Shown piece by piece: positions 48,201 to 59,436 of a DNA stretch of 64,000 nt. The stretch spans positions 18,552,147 to 18,616,146 of the forward strand of contig CM063254.1 in NCBI GenBank assembly GCA_032158295.1. The letters are read 5' to 3'. Under the pieces are notes generated by a model. It worked only from the letters and a program-made list of their open reading frames with translations. It was not told the origin of the DNA and made no database searches. Numbering within the stretch: position 1 is the stretch's first letter; each line of letters starts with the position of its first letter. This DNA comes from Pycnopodia helianthoides. Its lineage: Eukaryota; Echinodermata; Asteroidea; Forcipulatida; Asteriidae. The translations under genes were made by a program, and so were the position numbers.

Positions 48201-51200
48201 GACATGGGACTTGTATAAGGCTCTCATGATTATTAATTGATTGGGGTTAAACAAAGAAAATTTACTAGACTGGGATTTGAACCAACAACCTCCATATTAA
48301 CGTGCCAGCGCTCTACTCTATTAACTATGCCGGTATTTCACTCTAGCGCAGCAGTCCACAGACGTTTAGGCTCAAGATATCAACAAAATAGGGAGACCGC
48401 CAACATTAGGGCTAGATAGCTCAGTTGGTTCAGCGCCGGCACATTAATCTGGAGGGCGTTGATTCAAATCCCGCTCTAGTCAATTTTTCTTGGTTCATCC
48501 CCAAATAATTTAAAACTTACCCAGTCAGTTTCTTTTTTGGTTTATTATATGATTATTAATTGTAATAATTATTTTGACAGTTTTTTTTTAACCCTGTTTA
48601 CTTTTTCACCCTCTGTCTTCTTCCAGGGTAACGCGTTGCTTGATTCCCGTGCATGTGCAGCCGCTGGTCAGAGTGGTCTCATGTCTCTATACGAAGCCAT
48701 GTTCTCTCAGTATGGGCTGACTACTGCTCAGGTACAAACAAATCAAACGAACATTAATAATACTAATAATATTGGAGGCTTATACAGTGCACGTGTCTGC
48801 CTTGAAGGAACTGGAACAAAGAGAAACACTTTATTTAGCAGTTATGATAACGTGCCTTGCTCAAGGACACAAGTGTCGCAAATGGCCAGTCCAGGATTCG
48901 AACCCATATACTGTGAATTGCAGACTTTGAGTCCACTGCACTAGACAGCTTCAGTCACGACACAGTCATTGCAAATAATGGACTAGTTGCATTGTGAATA
49001 AGGATTATTTTTTTGGTTTTTACCCTCACACCGATGAGTTGTAAACACTGTATTCTAGGTGCTTTCCAAGTCCTGCGAAACAAAACCACACCAAATCTCA
49101 CCGCGATTAGATAGAGGGCAGAAGCGTATTGTTAATCTTGTTGGTGAAGGGTTCGGATCAATGTGACTGTGTTGTACAAGAGCACTATAAAAATGTCAGT
49201 TATTGTCATCTCTTCTCAGGTGTTGGTGACCAAGCCAGACTTCTACCACGACTACTCCCGTAACAACCTACGGGGCACGCTGAACGAGCTGCTTCGGATG
49301 AACATCATCCCCATCCTAAACGCCAACGACGTTGTCGCTCCGCCACCTGAACCTGATAAAGACCTGCAAGGGGTAAGAAGACGATTCTGCCAAAAATAAT
49401 TCAGATAAGGCATCGACGAGCTTGGAGGCAATTGTGAAGTATTAGGCCTGTAAACACTAGAAAAGACTCCAACAAATTTACAGAGATTCCTGAAAATTTT
49501 GCAAAACAGGTACAGACTTATGTTGAACCCTACTTTCTGGTTCTGGTCTCAGACAGAGAAATGAGAATTAAGAAGAATATGTACACGATGCAAAAAAAGG
49601 TTTGTTGCTCCGACAAAGTTTCTGTGCCGGTGCTTAAGTATTTCTCGAGAAAGTGATGAAAATTAACCGTCGACAGACTGTCGTCCATACAACCTCCGAA
49701 AGAAATTGCCCTCGCTACACCCAGACACGCTGACATAACCATGCTCTGAAAGAACACCTCTGACTTTTGGATTGAAAGAAAACCTTTTTTTCTTTCTAAG
49801 ATTTAAATCGCTCAACTTTTCCCTTTGTTATCTTCTTCTCCTGAAAACAAGGTTATAAGTATCAAAGACAATGATAGCCTGGCAGCCAGACTCGCGGCCG
49901 AGATGAATGCAGACCTGCTGCTGTTGCTGTCAGACGTGAACGGCATCTTTAATACCCCGCCGGACCAGGAGGGTTCCAGGCTACTGGACACGGTGTACCC
50001 GGGCGACACGGCTAACATCATCTTCGGCGGCATCTCCAGAGTGGGTCTTGGAGGAATGGAATCTAAGGTAAAGTATCAAATGAAAACAAATTGTACTTTG
50101 TTATAAAGATTCATTGTACTAAATTCAGTAATAACCACAAGGAAAGTGCTGTTAATCAAAGGGTCAAGTTCAAATCCACACACCCATTGTCTTGCTACTT
50201 CTGTTTTTAAAAAATGAAATTGTAAGACAGTTTGAATGGCTTCTGACTAGGCCCCCAACAAGTATTATTACAATAGGAGACAACCAACTAGGGCTGATGG
50301 CTCAGTTGTAGATCCGCACGTTAATCCAGAGGTTATGGTTCAAGTCCACTCTTTCAAGTTTGTCTTTGTTTGACCAATTTTTTAATTTACCCAGCAGTTC
50401 CCTTGGGATTACTGATCTTTGAAATAAAAAGTCGTATCCTTTAAGTTGATCCTTGCTGCCGCTTCCCCAGTTTTATTTGACTTGGGTGTGACATATTGAT
50501 TACAGGTGAAGGCCGCCAATTGGGCTTTGGAACGCGGTATTGCAGTGGTCATCGCCAACGGCATGAGTGACGGACAGGTCATTCTAGACGTGGTCAAAGG
50601 TCGTAAGGTCGGAACCTTCTTCAGCGAGACGAAGCCGACAGGTCCTGCCCCGGACCTTCAAGCGGCCAAGGCAAGGGAAGGGGGCAGACGTCTTCAATCA
50701 CTCACTGCTGAAGAGGTTGGTGTGTCGCTATATCAATAATAATGATTGTAATAATAACACTGGGTTCATATATAGAGCTTTATCACGTAACTTGAAGGGG
50801 CTTGTAAGGGCAGCAGCTAGGCCCCCTCCCTGCTCAGAACCCTTGCCCTCCCCCTCAATGAAAAAATGCACAAATGACTGGTTCAATACAAAAATAGCCC
50901 CCCCCCCCAATGAAAATGTCTGGTTCACCACTGATTGTGACTCTATGAACTTTTGCCCACGAGGGATTTAAGCTATTTGTGTTTGCCTAATACTAAGTAT
51001 TGCACCATTTAACTAGAGAAAGCTATTCATATGTTAACACCCTTAGCTTCAATGTACCTACACTATGAGTGGAGCAGGATGATGTCTTTCTTTAACAGTG
51101 CAACTGATGGAATCTTTAAGATGTTTACTTACTACTAGTTCTAGATTCAGCGTACAATTACGTTAAATAAATAGTCTTTGTGAAAGTAGTAAAATGTGAT

Positions 51201-54200
51201 GAAGATGTGAATTTATCAGATTCTGTAGACAAAGTGTGATTATATACTTTTTGTACGCAGAGAGCGGACATAATCAACAAGTTGGCCAACCTACTAGTGG
51301 AGCGGTCCGATGAGATACTAGCGGCTAATAAACAAGATATGGACGTAGCGAGAATGAGTAAGTATTAGTATTTATCCCAGAAGCGCAAGGGAAAGCGGAA
51401 AAATATTGCGCTTCTGCGTCCAATAGAAAGGCACCAAAAGGCTGAGTTGTGTAAAATCTATTAGCACATGCGCATATGCACAACCGTTTAGCGTCGCATG
51501 CAATTTGACCCTGTGCAAAACGAAGCCTTTTTTCGCCAACAAAATAGAAACTTACAGATTTTACTACATGATTACACTTTTTAACCAAAAAGAGTTGAGA
51601 CTCGGTCTGAAATGGCCGTTTAAGTTCTTGAACCTGCCGTTTTTAAATCATGACCCTGCCGGTTTTAAAAAGCTGTTAAGACCTTACTGCCACTCAACCC
51701 TTTAAGACCTCGAGGCCACTCTTTTATTCCTTTATTTAAAACCACAGTGGATTGTTATGAAAAGAATTTCACTGAGTTTTTTGTAGTTCATAATCCATCG
51801 TTTGAATCATTATTCTAGGTCAGATGTCCGGCCCTATGCTGGCGCGCTTGGCCATGACAGGGTCCAAGTTACGCAGCCTCTCTGACGGACTCAAACAAAT
51901 AGCTGCGACGTCCCGCAACAACGTCGGACGCGAGTTGAAGAGGACGTTGATCGCTGACGGGATGATACTGAGGCAGATAACGGTACCCATTGGAGTGCTG
52001 ATGGTCATCTTTGAGTCTCGCCCCGACTGTCTTCCGCAGGTAGTTGATTGTTATTATCGTTTATATACTTAACCACTGTAGCTGGCAAGCCTGAGGAAAC
52101 CTGTAAACAAGGGTGCTTGCTATGAACCAGAAACACCAGGTTAACCCCTACTCTTCCATGGTAAGTGTTCTGGGTTGTGTAACGTGCGCTACCATCCTGC
52201 ACAATGCACAGTGCTTACGGATTAGGTTTACCAGCCAAAATGCAATTCACACATACCGTCTTTGACTGGTGTCCTGCTTGTTTTGCTCAGCAGAAAACTG
52301 TTAACAAACTTTTCTGCTGAAGCAGCTTCTTGAAATTGGGCCCTGGAGGTCAACAAAAGTTTGTTGAAGTGTAATAAGTGTTTTTTTGTCTATGGATTCA
52401 ACAGATTAAGGTTACCAGCCAAAATACAATTTGACACATACTGTCTTTGAGTGCTTTCCTGTTTATTTTTGCTTAGCAGAAAATAAATTGTTAAGCAAAC
52501 TTTTTCTACTAAGGTGTAATAAGTGATTTTCGTTTATGGTTCCACAGGTGGCAGCTTTAGCTATTAGTAGTGCCAATGGGTTACTACTGAAAAGGAGGCA
52601 AGGAAGCGTCAATGACCAACGAGTGTTTGCAAGGCTTGGTCGCCGAAGCCTTGGAGATGTACGGGGCTAGAGATGCCGTGGCATTGGTGAGTCCAAAAAA
52701 CGGAATCTAACCACGGTAAAAGTGTTCTGGGTTTCTTTTACGAGCACTATACCTATCTTAGTACATGGGACTACGTCTTCTAGAAGGACAAACTTGAGCA
52801 ATTAAACTATCTTCCTTAAAGGACACAAGCATTGTGACCAGCCAGTCGGGGATTGGAACCCAGACTCTGTGAATGGCAGTTTAGTACACGGTGTACTATA
52901 GACCGCTCGGCCACAATGCTCCACAACGCTTCTTCTCCGCTGAAGTCAGCTGAAAAATTACATGTAGCTTGCCTGTAAAAGAGCTTAATCAGGGTTCTAC
53001 CCATGCACAAGCTAGCGTATCGGGCCCCATATGCGGAAATTGCGGGGCAAATATGTGCGAATTACGGGCCAGTCAGAAGCCATACGACCGTTAACTGCCG
53101 TGTAGCCAGGGATCACAACCCAAGTTACGATACAACCTGGGAAGCGGCAGCCAGTAGATCACCTTTAATAAGGGGATGCAACTTTTTTATTTCAAATGTC
53201 AAGTAATAAGCCTCAAGGGGAAACTGACTGGGTAATTTGTCTTCCCCACTTTCAGATCAACACACGAGAGCAGGTGAGTGACCTTCTGAAGCTGGAGGGG
53301 CTGATTGACCTGGTCATCCCCAGGGGCTCCAAGGAGATGGTGCAGAAGATCCAACAAGAGAGCCAAGGGATCCCTGTCTTGGGTCACAGCGAGGGATCTG
53401 TCACGTCTTCATCGACAAGGAGGTGGACCCACTGATGGCCATCAAAATAGGTCAGGATAGATAAAATCTTTCTTTTTCTTTAAACAAGGGAATAAAAGAG
53501 TTGCGACAAGGTCTAAAGGGTAGGTTCGTAGATTGGTAGATACTCCAAAAATTAATGAACGTAAATAACTGGTCTGTTACGGATTGCATGACTTTACACC
53601 TTGAATTTTTTCATTCTGAAACTATTTTTCATCAATAGCACGCGATTCAAAGTGTGACTACCCGGCGGCCTGCAACGCAATGGAGACGCTGCTCATTCAC
53701 AATGACCTACGACACACTCCGCTCTTTGACGACTTGATGGACATGCTGAGGACCGAGAACGTAGGCGTTTTGCAAATTATTGCAGGGGGGGGGGGGGGGT
53801 TGGGACCAGTGGAGTACAGTCTTTACTGCATGCAATTTTGGCTGAGGTTGCCTTTATATCAGCTAAGCAAGTTTATGTGCCCAATAGCTGTCTGGAATCA
53901 ATCCTGTTCGTAAGTGTGACGTTATTCCACTGTAAGCCACGCCCACTTCACACAAACGAGCTCCACTGATTACCAGAAAGCCCAAAGGAATTGCATTGAG
54001 CTAGTTTTTGTGTGAAGATTTATGTCAGAAAAGTGTAATAATTGCGAAGACTTAATAATAATAATAATAATACGCAGTTCTTATATAGCGCTTTATCACG
54101 TCCGATGGGCGTCTCAAAGCGCTCGGTATTTTTCCTGCAAGGTATAATGTGGAGCTACGTTTTGAAGTATGGGACCCTTTTTCCTTTTCATAGCACCATG

Positions 54201-55767
54201 TAATGATTTACAAGGTGCTGTGGCACAATATGCAGCCAATCAAACCAGGAACACCGGGGCGAAACCCAAGGTCTTGAGGTCTTCTCAGACTTGAGGTCTT
54301 CTCAGAATTAAAAGTTTCTGTCATAAGAAATACTTTTGAGTGATGGAATGGATATTTTGGAAGATTACTTACAAACCCATGCCAACTTTGGAGCCGGAAG
54401 TATCGGAAACTTTGGGAGTGCAGCAGATGGGCTCTCATGACTTACCAACAGGATAGAGTGTTTTGTTCAATGCCGAATCTCCGATTGAAAAGTTCAGTCA
54501 TGTATTTTAGGATGTTCAACTTTGACCTGTTCTAGGTACGGATCTATCCGGGCCCTCGACTTGCCAAATCGTTGAAGCTGGGCCCTGCCGAGGCCGCAGC
54601 ATGCGTATCGAGTACGGCGGGTTGGAGTGCGCAGTGGAGACCGTTGACGATGTCGATGCCGCCATTCAACATATCCATAAGTTTGGGAGTGCGCACACGG
54701 ACGTGATCGTCACGGACAATAGTAAGTAGTTTTTCAATGAGTTGAGAAGGTTGATCTGAAAATGCCCACTCATATTAACTATGCCAGTATCGTACTCTAG
54801 CGCAGCAATCAGAGTTGTTTCTCATTGCTTCCCTTCCAGGGTTAGCAATGAGAGGTATCGATGATACTGTGCGCTGCCCATGGTAGCGAAGCTGATGCTT
54901 TGTGGTCTAGTGGTGAATGTCACAAGTTAAACGGTCAATACATTCGAAGAATTTTCAGCCACCGTTTCTTTTCATTCCTTTCAGCTCAAACTGCACAGAG
55001 ATTTATGATGGGAGTGGACAGTGCGTGTGTCTTCCGCAACGCTAGCACGAGGTTTGCTGATGGCTACAGATTCGGGCTAGGTAATTACATAATCTGTCAA
55101 CACCCTTGCCTCTCAATGTATTTTTTCTTGTCTTTGTTTTCCTTTTCAAGTTTAGGAAGAAGTTTGGAACTTCTCTCACCTCATTCTCCAAGTTGCAATC
55201 TTCGATCTACAAACGAAATTCTACTAACTGTCCCTAAAACAACCACATCCTGTGGCGATCGTGCCCTTTCAGTATCCGCTTCCACATGGTTGTGTACAAA
55301 AAAGTGTTTGGGTTTACAGAACACACTGAGGAAATAAAGACCAAGAACATTTATTGGCCGATCTGAATGCCTGATTTTTGGATTATACAAAAGGAAATTC
55401 AATAAATACATTTTTTTTATGCTTTTATCTTCATGGTAATAATAGAGTTTGTAAAATTGATTGTTAAACACAAGCTTTCTGTAATGTGAGAATGTGTGCT
55501 CCATGCTTGAGTGGTCAAACAATGTGGGCACCAGCAGCTGTTCATTTCAAAAGAAATTGGTAACGAGAGTGTTGACACGATTTGTTTTGTAACTCAGGTG
55601 CCGAAGTAGGTATAAGCACAACCCGCATCCACGCCCGAGGGCCGGTCGGCGTTGAGGGCCTCCTCACCACAAAGTGGATCCTCGAAGGGTCCGGTGACGC
55701 GGTGCAGGACTACACCGAGGATGGACCTAAGAAATACCGCCATGAAACCCTCCCGGTAGCCAGCTGA
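42283..55767 (+). CDS. ALDH18A1: Delta-1-pyrroline-5-carboxylate synthase (P5CS)
   Basis: Fourteen coding exons: 42283-42636, 43420-43557, 48627-48731, 49220-49372, 49852-50067, 50506-50715, 51261-51357, 51819-52039, 52548-52686, 53256-53450, 53639-53760, 54536-54721, 54985-55080 and 55598-55767. ATG is in a strong context (GCCATGG). The Arg/Ser-rich first ~80 residues fit a mitochondrial presequence. The glutamate 5-kinase half shows [50 protein letters not shown] and [14 protein letters not shown] motifs. The gamma-glutamyl-phosphate reductase half shows [50 protein letters not shown] and [10 protein letters not shown]. About 800 residues, against about 795 in human. It makes pyrroline-5-carboxylate from glutamate for proline and ornithine. 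One-base breaks lie at about 52590, 53394 and 54597 (see findings). Confidence 0.95.
42840..43070 (+). repeat. tRNA-like SINE in ALDH18A1 intron 1
   Basis: GTGGCATGGCTGGCTTGTG with CCTGGTTCGATATCCGG resembles tRNA A and B boxes. It is followed by a CTCTCCTATGCCTCAAGGG body and an A-rich end near 43070. SINE-like; family not recognised. Confidence 0.45.
43982..45041. mobile_element. MITE family B, composite copy in ALDH18A1 intron 2
   Basis: Outer ends TTAAAGGTATTATACAGGAT and CAGTCCTGTAGAATACCTTT are inverted and both carry TTAA. The interior contains another related end at about 44285-44345 and an inverted fragment of repeat C at 44707-44819, so insertions are stacked. No coding capacity. 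Confidence 0.6.
45042..48626. other. Rest of the large ALDH18A1 intron 2
   Basis: Intronic sequence. It holds a stretch like 16430-16540 (45940-46065), tRNA-like SINE pieces at 46870-46960 (minus) and 48240-48340 (minus), and a plus-strand tRNA-like head at 48408-48500 (TAGCTCAGTTGG..GATTCAAATCCC). No exon is predicted: the flanking exons join in phase and match the family length without one. Confidence 0.5.
52225..52515. repeat. Repeat G, two fragments in ALDH18A1 intron 8
   Basis: GTTTTGCTCAGCAGAAAACTG followed by TTTCTGCTGAAGCAGCTTC, then a second copy with TTTGCTTAGCAGAAAATAAA. The family also occurs at 18095-18260, 21365-21550, 56455-56610 and 61895-62050. It often ends near TGAAATTGGGCCC. 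Unclassified interspersed repeat with self-complementary segments. Confidence 0.5.
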
Positions 55768-55911
55768 TGACATCACAAAACCCAAGCGGAGACGATCGTA
55801 AGGGCCTCCTGCGTAGTTTCTGTCCAGCTGTTGGTTGACAGTGTGTCACATGGTATGCATTATCTGGACAATCAAATAACGCATATCGGAAAAGACTACG
55901 CTGCGTTGGCC

Positions 55912-56074
55912 CCAGGCCTGGAATTTCATCTTTGTGAGGGCAAGGCCATTTTTTCATTTTTGCAAAGGGCACTTCCATTTGAAAATCTCAAAGTCTATGA
56001 GAAACTTTTGAAGGGGCACCGAGGCCAAGACCGGGGCAACGAAGGCCATTACCTCCGTGTAATTCCAGGCCTGG
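55912..56074. mobile_element. Repeat C, 163-bp element with perfect ends
   Basis: Perfect 14-bp inverted ends CCAGGCCTGGAATT / AATTCCAGGCCTGG enclose GCAAGGCCATTTTTT..GGGGCACCGAGGCCAAGACC. Decayed partial copies are at 43105-43190, 44707-44819 and 60935-61066. It lies just after the ALDH18A1 stop and so may be in its 3' UTR. Non-coding. Confidence 0.65.
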
Positions 56075-56079
56075 CCGGC

Positions 56080-57444
56080 CCCCACAAAGACTCTCATTTT
56101 CTCGGTTGGTCCCTGAAGCGATCTGTTTTTCCCTGTGGCTGATGCATTTGGAAAAATATCACGCTCCAGGGATCACCTTGAAAAATGTAGGGTATCGTTT
56201 CCATTTGTTGCAGTCAGTATGTGAACACTTGTGCGTAGACGCAGGGCCTGATGCCTCCGGAGGGAGGAGCACTCCGCTTATTGCAGTCAATATTTGTATA
56301 CTTGTACATAGGGGAAAGGACTGAGCTGGCATTCTTTAGATAAAGTGTCAATGTGAGAATGTTAGAACATGGTGTAAATTGGTCATCCAAAGATGCTGGG
56401 ACGGGCTGACGTATTCACATGCGCATTGGACCACTCCTCAGACTGCTTGTTTACAAACCTGGGCCTAATCACAAGTTTAAGCAGAAAAGAAAAATTGTAT
56501 AGGGCACCAGTTGCAGCAACCTAACCTATGCCACTTTGGCTGTTAACCTATTTCTTTTAAGCAAGTTTGGTATGTGCTTAGCAATTTCTTGCGCTCACAG
56601 GGTTTATGAAATTGGTACGGAGCCCCTGAAGCAACATGTGATGAAAAACAAATTAATGAACACAGAAATAATTTGAGCACAAAAATAGTTAATTTTGAGT
56701 GCATGAAACGATTTCGAGTGCACGAACAAACTCATTTTGAGTGCACAAAATGATATTGTGAGTACGAAATGATTTTGAGCATGCGAAATGAAGAACTCAT
56801 ACCATTTCTTGGTAAGTGAATTTGTTTTCGTCATATGTCCCTTCAGGGCTCCGTAAATTGGGCCCAGTTGTTGTTGTTTTTTATAATGGAGTGCATTTTA
56901 AAATGAAATACCGCCTCTGCAATGGTGTACACCCAAAAGTGTTGAAATGCCTTTTGCTAGTGTACACTAAAACACTCCATCGTTTGTAACGGTAACAAGC
57001 CAACATTGACACCAAGGTGTGTCAAAGCACACGCACAACATTGGTAATTTTAAAAGACCAGTATCTGCACTTTATGCGAGTTCCACAGGGAGATAGGGAT
57101 TCTTTGAAAGATACTGTACTTTGACGACCTGATTTGAAGACCCAAATCTGGTCACACTTGCTAACATTTTTCAATTTTACTAGTGCTTCAGTTTTAAATA
57201 TCCCCCCCCCTTTCATTTTATTTTCGTTACATAACTGTTAAGCTTCTATTTTTGTTTTTCTGTTTTTAACTTTTCTGTGCGCGAGTCAATATTTATTTCT
57301 AGTCTGGGTGTTACGGGAATGAAATACTTTGCTAAAGAAAATATATTTTACGTAATATGTGTGTTTAAACAAGTAAGTGAATGCTGCACTAGTGAAAAAA
57401 ACAACCACCTTCGTTCGACACAAACAGGTTTGGACAGCCATGTT
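56080..57444. other. Intergenic stretch, no gene seen
   Basis: Contains repeat G at 56455-56610 and a short internal repeat of GAGTGC/GAAATGATTTTGAG phrases at 56680-56790. No supported exon or RNA gene. Confidence 0.4.
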
Positions 57445-57829
57445 TTAAAGGCACTGGACACTATTGGTAATTACTCAAAATAATGGTTAGCATAAAAACT
57501 TACTTGGTAACGAGCAATGGAGAGCTGTTGATAGTATAAAACATTGTGAGAAACGGCTCCCTCTGAAGTAACATAGTTTTTGAGAAAGAAGTAAAATATT
57601 TGAATTGATTTCGAGACCTCACGCATGAGGTCTTGATATCAAGCAATCAAGCATCTGAAAGCACACAACTTCGTGTGACAAGGGTGTTTTTTCTTCCATT
57701 ATTATCTCGCAACTTCGACGACCAATTGAGTTCAAATTTTCACAGGTTTGTTTTTTTGTGCATATGTTGAGATACACCAAGTGAGAAGACTGGTCTTTGA
57801 CAATTACCAAAGGTGTCCAGTGTCTTTAA
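57445..57829. mobile_element. MITE family A, second copy
   Basis: 385 bp bounded by TTAAAG and CTTTAA with inverted ends as in the copy at 18822-19211 and the same internal ACAACTTCGTGTGACAAGG and TATTATCTCGCAACTTCG. It lacks the part of the internal palindrome that follows GAAAGAAGTAA. Confidence 0.7.
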
Positions 57830-58279
57830 TCAATACATATGCCAAGACAAGGTATGAGACTAAAATGCTTTGCTTGCTTTACAGAAAACAATCTAGAAAA
57901 GCAAGAATTTTATACAATGCCGTGTAATTATCTCTCAAATGAGTTTTGGTGTGGTTTGAATGTGGTGGTGTAAACAAAAAACAACTCAACACTTCGATCA
58001 GTACGCTCTGATTTCTCTCTGAGGAGATGCTTCATGTTTTTTGGGTGAAACAATTCTGTAAATCAGTGTTTTATTGTGAACTTTGTAAAGAATAAAAGTC
58101 AAATTCAATCCAGCTAACGGCCACAGAGTTGTAAACTGCGTCCATTTTGTAATCTGTGTGAGCAATACTCGCCCCCACCTGCCCGACCCCAGCGCAAAGT
58201 TGGTCCGCTGGCTCAAAATACTGCTTACTCTGGACAGCGGGTCCCTGCCACCAATTTTTTTATTACAGACAAGAATTTT

Positions 58280-59436
58280 TCAAGCACGTTGTACAAGTAA
58301 CTTAAGAGTTCTTCTGTAATCTCTTTTGACCAGAGCGTAAATAATTTGATTGATTGTGGAGTTCAAGTAGCCCAGCCAGCGAAATCTCGATGATGAGGAT
58401 CTTGGCTTCCGGAGTTCGGTAGCATTCCGGGCAAACAGTTGAGTGAATGGACATGAAGAAAAAAGGCATCCAGCAGAGAATAAACGATCCGATGACCACA
58501 GCAATCACAATGTAAGCTCTTCTCTTCCTGGCGGACAAGGCATCATCTTGCTGGCGATTCAAGAACTTGCTCCTCTTGGCAGCAACGGTGCCTTTGATAA
58601 TGTTAGGGTCACTCCGATCTAAGCCGAGGTTGTGAGATGGCGGGATGGGCTCAGGCAGTTTGGATGGTGGAGCCGCCCAATGGCTGCACCCGGGAGGACC
58701 AGCCCATCCTGATACCGTCGCAACCGTACTCTTCTTCAGAGGAAGTTTCAACAGTGTCTCAGGTGATATTTTATGACTCTCCACAGGCCTTCGAATGTTG
58801 CCAATTCGTTTGAGCTTGCAAGTTACACGTGCAATTCCTAAGTTGATGGCAATGACAACGAGAAGTGGTATCCAGAAGATGATGAAGGAGCCGACTATCT
58901 TGGAAACGCCATCTCGCGATTATTCAAGCACCTGTTGTTTATCAACAGTTGGGTGTCGGAAAAAGTGACGAACAGCGTCATAGAAGTGAGCCACACCACT
59001 GCAATAACGCAAAGAGCGAAACCTGGCCTGCGCACTCTTGAATATGAAACTGGCTTCACTATCGATAGAAGACGATCAGCAGATATAACAGCGAGAATCA
59101 AGATCGAAGAGACAACGGATACAAACTGGGACATCGACCAGACGTAGCACAGGGGGTTTCCGAAGAACCACAGCTGTTGATTAAAGCTGTTGTAGACAGA
59201 GAGCGGCATTACTATCAAGCACTTGTACAGGTCTGAAACTGCAAGCGAGGTCATGAAATAATTGGGTACAGTTCGGAGAAACTTGAACCTAACAACGGCA
59301 TAGCAGCAGAGAGCGTTCCCCACAATGCCGAAGATCATGAAGACAATCAGGCCCAGTTGATGCCAAGGAGTTTGGGGCTGTTCGTTGGTGTTGTTCAGGG
59401 TCCCCCTGCTGAGAAAGTTGACTGGAGTTTGTCATG
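58280..59436 (-). CDS. Rhodopsin-like GPCR, amine-receptor-like, frame broken about three times
   Basis: Class A receptor in one exon region. From ATG at 59436 (MTNSSQLSQQG) the frame must change near 59406, in a run of five G, to enter TM1 (GLIVFMIFGIVGNALCC). TM2 (TSLAVSDLYKCLIV), TM3 ending ISADRLLSIVKP and TM4 then read on. A shift near 58910 is needed to reach TM5 (SFIIFWIPLLVVIAIN). TM6 has SFILCWMPFFF. Another shift near 58390 leads to TM7 (WLGYLNSTINQIIYALVKRD) and a short tail. CWMP and WLGYxNS resemble amine receptors, but TM3 lacks the usual amine-binding Asp, and NPxxY reads NQxxY. About 385 residues if repaired. It may be a pseudogene or consensus errors; TM segments remain well preserved. 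Confidence 0.75.

Noticed and set aside
42636..48626. Missing exon in the large ALDH18A1 intron 2
   Set aside because: Exons on both sides join in phase and give family-like length; only repeats were seen in between.
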